Source: Salinisphaera sp049568105
GTDB taxonomy: Bacteria; Pseudomonadota; Gammaproteobacteria; Nevskiales; Salinisphaeraceae
Assembly: GCF_049568105.1 (NCBI RefSeq)
Contig: NZ_CP145335.1
Span: 1,488,001 to 1,552,000 of the forward strand
Direction: 5' to 3'
DNA: 64,000 bases
The translations under genes were made by a program, and so were the position numbers. The notes beneath the pieces are model-generated. The model made no database searches. It saw only the letters and a program-made list of their open reading frames with translations, and was not told the DNA's origin. Positions 59,793-64,000 of this stretch are shown here, in pieces. Numbering within the stretch: position 1 is the first letter of the stretch; the number at the start of each line of letters is the position of its first letter.

Positions 59793-60282
59793 GCCGCGCC
59801 TGACCCTGATCGTGGCCATGGACCGCCAGGGCGTGATCGGTGCCGACGGCGGCATGCCCTGGCATCTGCCTGAAGATCTGCGCTGGTTCAAACAGCAGAC
59901 CTCGGGCAAGCCGATCCTCATGGGGCGCAAGACCTTCGAATCGATCGGGCGCGCTCTGCCCAAGCGCCGCAACTTGGTGATCACCCGCCGGCCCGATAGC
60001 CCGGCCTCGGGCGCGGAAACGGTCACCAGCGTCGAACAAGCCAAAGGCCTGTGCCAGGGCGAGGACGAGCTGATGGTCATCGGTGGCGCCGAGATCTATG
60101 CGCTGGCCTTGCCCGAAGCCAGCGGGCTGCTGGTGACCCGGATCGAGGCCGAGTATGCCGGCGATACCGTTTTCCCCGAGGTGGACTGGAACGAATGGCG
60201 TTTGGTTGACGAGCAGCCACGAGCCGCCGAACAGGGGCGCCCAGCGTATTGCTTCATGACGTACCAACGGGTTGCTGGTTAG
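59782..60282 (+). CDS. folA: Dihydrofolate reductase
   Basis: 166-residue enzyme reducing dihydrofolate with NADPH. Visible: LTLIVAMDRQGVIGADGGMPWHLPEDLRWFK-type features (active Asp/Glu is in LPEDL, about residue 32), ILMGRKTFESIGRALPKRRNLVITR-type NADPH region and MVIGGAEIYALALP (about 103-116). Length is near E. coli FolA (159). It overlaps the histidine-kinase end by 11 bases, so translation is likely coupled. Complements thyA upstream. Confidence 0.97.
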   Translation: MTTEPRLTLIVAMDRQGVIGADGGMPWHLPEDLRWFKQQTSGKPILMGRKTFESIGRALPKRRNLVITRRPDSPASGAETVTSVEQAKGLCQGEDELMVIGGAEIYALALPEASGLLVTRIEAEYAGDTVFPEVDWNEWRLVDEQPRAAEQGRPAYCFMTYQRVAG

Positions 60283-60326
60283 ACTCGGGGCTAAACTAGA
60301 CCCACCGATCCGTTTAGGAGAAGTCC

Positions 60327-60596
60327 ATGAGTGATCTGCAGGCCCAGTTCGAGCAGGCACAGAAGGATGTCGAGACCCTGTCCAAGCGGCCCAGCAATGA
60401 AGAGTTGCTGGCGCTCTATGCGCATTACAAACAAGCCAACGAAGGCGATGTCTCCGGCAAGCGCCCGGGCATGACCGATTTCCGTGGCCGTGCTAAATAC
60501 GATGCCTGGACCAAGCTCAAGGGCATGGAAGCCGAGCAGGCCATGTCCGGCTACATCTCCAAGGTCAATGCGCTGCTCGATGGCGAGAAAATCTGA
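60327..60596 (+). CDS. Acyl-CoA-binding protein
   Basis: 89-residue four-helix cytoplasmic protein that binds long-chain acyl-CoA esters. The core pattern LLALYAHYKQANEGDVSGKRPG (about residues 27-48, here given with residue positions) and KYDAWTKLKGMEAEQAMSGYI are the ACBP signature; the Tyr and Lys residues of these segments contact the CoA. The family is common in eukaryotes and found in some proteobacteria. A taggag ribosome site precedes the ATG. Confidence 0.95.
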   Translation: MSDLQAQFEQAQKDVETLSKRPSNEELLALYAHYKQANEGDVSGKRPGMTDFRGRAKYDAWTKLKGMEAEQAMSGYISKVNALLDGEKI

Positions 60597-60661
60597 ACAG
60601 AAGCCGGCTCTTGATGTCGGCCGCTGCAACGCAGGCGGCCGCTACGGCGTAGTGGCATGTC

Positions 60662-61309
60662 ATGACCACGTATCATGACTGGTTGGTTTTCGATTTGGGC
60701 GGCGTACTGGTAGAGGTCGCTGCCCAGCAGACCACACTCGACGCCTTTGCGACATTGAGCGCGACGCCGCCCGAACGGCTGGCGCCGCTGCTACGCGAAC
60801 GATTCGGTGCTCGTCCGTGGTCGGCCGCCGAGCGATTACAGGTTGGCGAGCTGGATTTTTCGAGCTTCCACGCCGAGTTGAACCAGCATCTGGTACGCCC
60901 GCTTGAACCGGCGACCCTGGTCGCAGCCATGGAATCTATGCTGCAGGGCGTCAAGCGTGACACCGAGGCAGTACTGGCCCAGCTGGCCGGCTGTGTCAAT
61001 CTGGCCTGCTACAGCAACACCAACGCGATCCACTGGCGCTATATGCAAACGCACTACGGCTTTTTTGGCTACTTCCAGCGCCGGTTCGCCTCTCAGGAGC
61101 TGGGCCGGGCCAAGCCGGACCTGGCAGGGTATGAACAGGTCTGTGACGGCCTCTCAGTCGAGCCGTCGCGATGTGTATTGATCGATGACCGGCAGGCCAA
61201 TGTGGCGGGCGCGCGCCAAGCTGGATGGCAGGCAATCCATTTCGAATCGGCCCAGCAGTTGGCGGCCGATCTTAAGGCCCGCGGTATCGCAGCAGGAGTA
61301 TCGCCGTGA
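60662..61309 (+). CDS. HAD-superfamily hydrolase
   Basis: 215-residue phosphatase-type HAD protein (YihX-like branch). Motif I is VFDLGGVLVEV (about residues 8-18; first Asp is the nucleophile), motif II LACYSNTNAIHW, motif III Lys in ASQELGRAKPDLAGY and motif IV CVLIDDRQANVAGARQAG (about 178-195). The second motif I Asp is replaced by Gly, as in several YihX-like members. The substrate is unknown. Stop overlaps the sirtuin start by 4 bases (GTGA). Confidence 0.9.
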   Translation: MTTYHDWLVFDLGGVLVEVAAQQTTLDAFATLSATPPERLAPLLRERFGARPWSAAERLQVGELDFSSFHAELNQHLVRPLEPATLVAAMESMLQGVKRDTEAVLAQLAGCVNLACYSNTNAIHWRYMQTHYGFFGYFQRRFASQELGRAKPDLAGYEQVCDGLSVEPSRCVLIDDRQANVAGARQAGWQAIHFESAQQLAADLKARGIAAGVSP

Positions 61310-62163
61310 CGCCGACCGAAGAGTTGCTTGCCAGTCCCGACAACGCGCGCGCCGAACATATCGCCGAAGCCCGGGATTTTCTGGATCGGCACCGGCGTTT
61401 GTTCGTGCTGACCGGCGCTGGTATCAGCACCGATTCCGGCATCCCCGACTACCGCGATCGCGATGGCGGTTGGAAAGGCGCCAGTCCGATCCAGCATCAG
61501 GCGTTTGTGAACCAGTTGGCCAAACGCCGTCGCTACTGGGCGCGCAGCATGGCCGGTTGGCCGCCGGTCGCACGCGCCCGGCCCAACAATGGCCACGAAG
61601 CGCTGGCTCGTCTGGGCTCGGCCGGCCGGATCGGTCTACTGGTTACCCAGAACGTCGATGGTCTACATCAGGCCGCGGGCAGCCGAGCCACGGTCGATCT
61701 ACATGGGCGGCTGGACCGAGTCATTTGTCTGGACTGCGGTACCCGCCTGTCGCGCAACCGGGTTCAGGAGATGCTGATTCATGCCAATAACGGCTGGCTG
61801 CACGACGCAGATGCCATGCGGCCGGATGGCGATATCGAACTGGGCGATGTCGACTACGATGCCTTCCAGGTGCCGGATTGCCCGCTATGCGGCGGTATTC
61901 TCAAACCGGACGTCGTATTTTTTGGCGGCGCGGTGCCGAAAAACCGAGTCGAGCGCGCCTGGGCGGGTTTGCGCAGCGCGGACGCCGTATTGGTGGCCGG
62001 TTCGTCGCTGATGGTCTGGTCGGGGTTTCGTTTCGTGCGCGAGGCAGCGGCTCGCGGTCTGCCGATCATGGCGATCAACCGTGGTCGTACTCGTGCCGAT
62101 GAGTTGATCACCCATAAGCTCGAAGACGACTGCGGCCGCGTGCTCGATGCAGCTATCGATTGA
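61306..62163 (+). CDS. NAD-dependent protein deacylase, sirtuin (class II-like)
   Basis: 285-residue Sir2-family enzyme. NAD-binding: FVLTGAGISTDSGIPDYR (about residues 35-52). TQNVDGLHQAAGS (about 118-130) and the catalytic His in VDLHGRLDRV (about 134). The zinc site has CLDCG and CPLCGG, the two pairs separated by a roughly 50-residue insert. PDVVFFGGAVP and VAGSSLMVWSGFRF are typical of SIRT4-like class II sirtuins. It starts with GTG inside the HAD stop. Substrates are unknown; deacetylation or lipoamidase-type activity are possible for this class. Confidence 0.93.
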   Translation: MTPTEELLASPDNARAEHIAEARDFLDRHRRLFVLTGAGISTDSGIPDYRDRDGGWKGASPIQHQAFVNQLAKRRRYWARSMAGWPPVARARPNNGHEALARLGSAGRIGLLVTQNVDGLHQAAGSRATVDLHGRLDRVICLDCGTRLSRNRVQEMLIHANNGWLHDADAMRPDGDIELGDVDYDAFQVPDCPLCGGILKPDVVFFGGAVPKNRVERAWAGLRSADAVLVAGSSLMVWSGFRFVREAAARGLPIMAINRGRTRADELITHKLEDDCGRVLDAAID

Positions 62164-62285
62164 CTGATCTGGCGGCCCAGCGCCCGGTGCGCCTCGAACG
62201 AAACCCCGACAGGCTCTAGACTAGGTCCGACCATTGTCTTGAGCTCGTCGATGTCGTTTCCCGATCCACATATGTTCGTCTAACT

Positions 62286-63218
62286 ATGGGCGCAACGGAC
62301 CATATAGACCGATCGCCCTGGCGGCTGGGGCTGGATCTGGGGCGTAGTCGGCTACGCGGGGTGGTGCTCGATACCGACCACCGGGTTGTGGCACAACGCC
62401 AGGTCGCCACACCCGAGCATGATTATCGTTCGCTGATCGGTTTGATAGCCGAGCTGGTCAAGTCCCTGGAAACCGAGGTCGGCCAGGCCGAGCTGCCGCT
62501 TGGTCTGGCGGTGCCGAGCGGCGTGAGCGCCGCCTCCCAGCGTCTGCGTCGCGGCCCCATGCCACTGCTCAACGACCGCCCGCTACCGGCGGATGTATCG
62601 GCCGCCACGGCCCGCGAGGTCCGGACCGGGCATGCAGCGGGGTGTCGAGCGCTGGCCGAGGCGGCCGATGGCTCGTTGGCCGGGTTTGAGCGCGTATTCG
62701 TGGCCTCGATCGGCAGTAGCGTAAGCGGTGCCTTGCTGCTCGACGGCCGTCTGGCCGGCGGCCCGAACGGCACCGCTGGGGCCTGGGGGCATACCAGTCT
62801 GCCTTGGCCGAACAACATCGAATCGCGGGCGTTTCCCGAATGCTGGTGTGGGCAGGCTGGGTGCATCGAGGCCTGGGTGTCGGGGCTCGGTATGAGCGCC
62901 GATCACGTTCGGCGCGGTGGCCATGCGTTGACCGCCGAAGAAATCGTGGAACGTGCCGAGGCTGGCGAGCGACTGGCTGGCATCACACTGCGCGACTGGT
63001 TGTCGCGCATGGCCCGCGGGCTGGCCACGCTCGTTAATATCGTGGAACCGGAACGGATCGTCGTCGGGGGCGGGCTGTCCCGAATTCGCTGGCTGTATAG
63101 CGAAGTGCCGAAAATTTGGGGCCAGTACTGTCTGAGCGACCGAGTAGGTACCGAGATCGTTCCGGCGACCCATGGTGAGACCGCAGCGGCTTTCGGCGCT
63201 GCCCTGTTATGGCCGTGA
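62286..63218 (+). CDS. ROK-family protein with degenerate active site
   Basis: 310-residue protein with the ROK fold. It keeps LGLDLGRSRLRGVVLD at the N-terminus (about residues 14-29), the zinc-cluster motif CWCGQAGCIEAW (about 186-197) and LVNIVEPERIVVGGGLS near the end. However, the segment where active ROK kinases have ENDxNAAALGE with the catalytic Asp reads GHAAGCRALAE, and the usual GTGIGG loop reads GSSVSG. The catalytic Asp therefore seems lost. It may be a sugar-binding or regulatory protein rather than a kinase; no DNA-binding N-terminus is present. Confidence 0.82.
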   Translation: MGATDHIDRSPWRLGLDLGRSRLRGVVLDTDHRVVAQRQVATPEHDYRSLIGLIAELVKSLETEVGQAELPLGLAVPSGVSAASQRLRRGPMPLLNDRPLPADVSAATAREVRTGHAAGCRALAEAADGSLAGFERVFVASIGSSVSGALLLDGRLAGGPNGTAGAWGHTSLPWPNNIESRAFPECWCGQAGCIEAWVSGLGMSADHVRRGGHALTAEEIVERAEAGERLAGITLRDWLSRMARGLATLVNIVEPERIVVGGGLSRIRWLYSEVPKIWGQYCLSDRVGTEIVPATHGETAAAFGAALLWP

Positions 63219-63300
63219 TCGGCCGGAGCACAATCGGCCACCGGGCAGAGGGCAGTGGTGTGCTATCGTCGAAACCACAGTTCGTTTCGATGGAGATGAT

Positions 63301-64000
63301 ATGGCCGAGAAAAACCCGGACAAAGGATATATCGCGCTACTGGGTTGGTCCTTGGGCGCCGTAGAGGCGGCCGAGAATTTCGACCGTCGCTACGTTGTCG
63401 TGGCCCCTGAATGGGCCGAGGATTATTGTGAGCAGCACGATATCCCCTATGTGCCCTGGAATTTCGAACGGCTCAACGACCGGTCGATGGAAATCGCCGA
63501 GAGGCTCAAGGAAATGGGGGTCGACGCGGCGGTTCCGCTGTTCGAGGAAGTCGTCGAGTGGGCCGGGGCTATCAATGCGGTCCTGAAAGACAATCCGCGT
63601 TTGCATGGCCAGGCCGTACTGTTCCGCGATAAGGCTCTGATGAAGCGCCGTGCCCAGCTCGGCGGCATTCGCGTAGGCATCTTCGAAGAAGCCCATGAAC
63701 GCGACGATGTCTATCGCTTTTTCAAGCGAGTCAATCAGACCTTGCTCAAACTCGACGGCGATACCGACGACCCGATCCATCTGAAAGCCTTCGACAAGGC
63801 GGGTTGCCTCGGCCATCGCATGATCAAGTCGGCCGAAGAGATCGAGCAGATTCCGGATTCGGAATATCCGCTGCTCATGGAAAGCCATCTCGATGGCTGG
63901 GAATTCGCGGTCGAAGCCTGGATCTGGAACGGCGAGATCCAGTTTTTGAATATTTCCGAATACGTGACGCTCGGTTATTCGGTATTCGTGCCGGCGACGC
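63301..64000 (+). CDS. ATP-grasp-domain protein (3' partial)
   Basis: The frame from the ATG at 63301 (after a ggag ribosome site) stays open to the window end, giving 233 residues of an incomplete protein. The N-terminal ~90 residues look like a pre-ATP-grasp fold (YIALLGWSLGAVEAAENF, VDAAVPLFEEVVEWAG). LFRDKALMKRRAQLGGIRV precedes the ATP-grasp lid, and HLKAFDKAGCLGHRMI and YPLLMESHLDGWEFAVEAWI (about residues 190-212) match the ATP-grasp core (phosphate loop and EE-type Glu). A carboxylate-amine ligase is likely; the product is unknown because the C-terminus is missing. Confidence 0.78.
   Translation, partial: MAEKNPDKGYIALLGWSLGAVEAAENFDRRYVVVAPEWAEDYCEQHDIPYVPWNFERLNDRSMEIAERLKEMGVDAAVPLFEEVVEWAGAINAVLKDNPRLHGQAVLFRDKALMKRRAQLGGIRVGIFEEAHERDDVYRFFKRVNQTLLKLDGDTDDPIHLKAFDKAGCLGHRMIKSAEEIEQIPDSEYPLLMESHLDGWEFAVEAWIWNGEIQFLNISEYVTLGYSVFVPAT

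Overview
The window is GC-rich, densely coded DNA from a gammaproteobacterium. The gene content and several local orders match that class: divergent yggS/pilT, the UPF0149-pepP-ubiH-ubiI chain, lgt-thyA, yqgE-ruvX-pyrR-pyrB, and a gcv operon behind a tandem glycine riboswitch. A marine or halotolerant member such as Salinisphaera would fit the acidic proteins, PQQ dehydrogenases and sulfated-polysaccharide genes, but that placement is an inference. No tRNA, rRNA, CRISPR array, insertion sequence or phage gene was seen.

Region by region. 1-1517: end of a molybdate ABC transporter (modB partial, modC). 2.2-4.9 kb (minus): a two-gene PQQ dehydrogenase resembling SldBA, with a repeat-encoded acidic tail. 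5.9-8.8 kb (minus): molybdenum-cofactor genes present as two fusions (MoaC-MoaB and MoaD-MoaE), plus an MFS transporter. 9.3-10.8 kb: rpiA and yggS. 10.9-14.3 kb: three consecutive PilT/PilU-type ATPases. 14.3-17.3 kb: a retropepsin-like RimK-associated protease, RimK, and an aspartoacylase-family hydrolase. 17.7-29.0 kb: a surface-polysaccharide locus with a pyruvyl transferase, three glycosyltransferases, two paralogous flippases and two sulfotransferases, around an AT-rich non-coding stretch. 29.1-32.1 kb (minus): yqgE-ruvX-pyrR-ACT protein-pyrB. 32.4-36.0 kb: a one-piece membrane glucose/quinate-type PQQ dehydrogenase and gshB. 36.5-39.8 kb: argE-argA-rsmE. 39.9-42.2 kb: a lipoprotein, then a secreted zinc metalloprotease with a Gly-rich/Cys/TM/Arg C-terminal sorting tail, beside a CPBP-type intramembrane protease that probably processes that tail. 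42.2-46.6 kb: UPF0149-pepP-ubiH-ubiI. 47.4-53.9 kb: promoter, glycine riboswitch, gcvT-gcvH-gcvPA-tpx-gcvPB and a PfkB-family kinase. 53.9-64 kb: GNAT, lgt-thyA, a GGDEF-EAL response regulator, a PAS histidine kinase, folA, acyl-CoA-binding protein, a HAD phosphatase, a sirtuin, a degenerate ROK protein, and the start of an ATP-grasp protein cut by the window end.

The most unusual features are the paired Moco fusions, a dispersed intergenic repeat present in three diverged copies, the sorting-tail/protease pair, the split versus fused PQQ dehydrogenases, tpx inside the glycine-cleavage operon, and a ROK-fold protein without the expected catalytic Asp.
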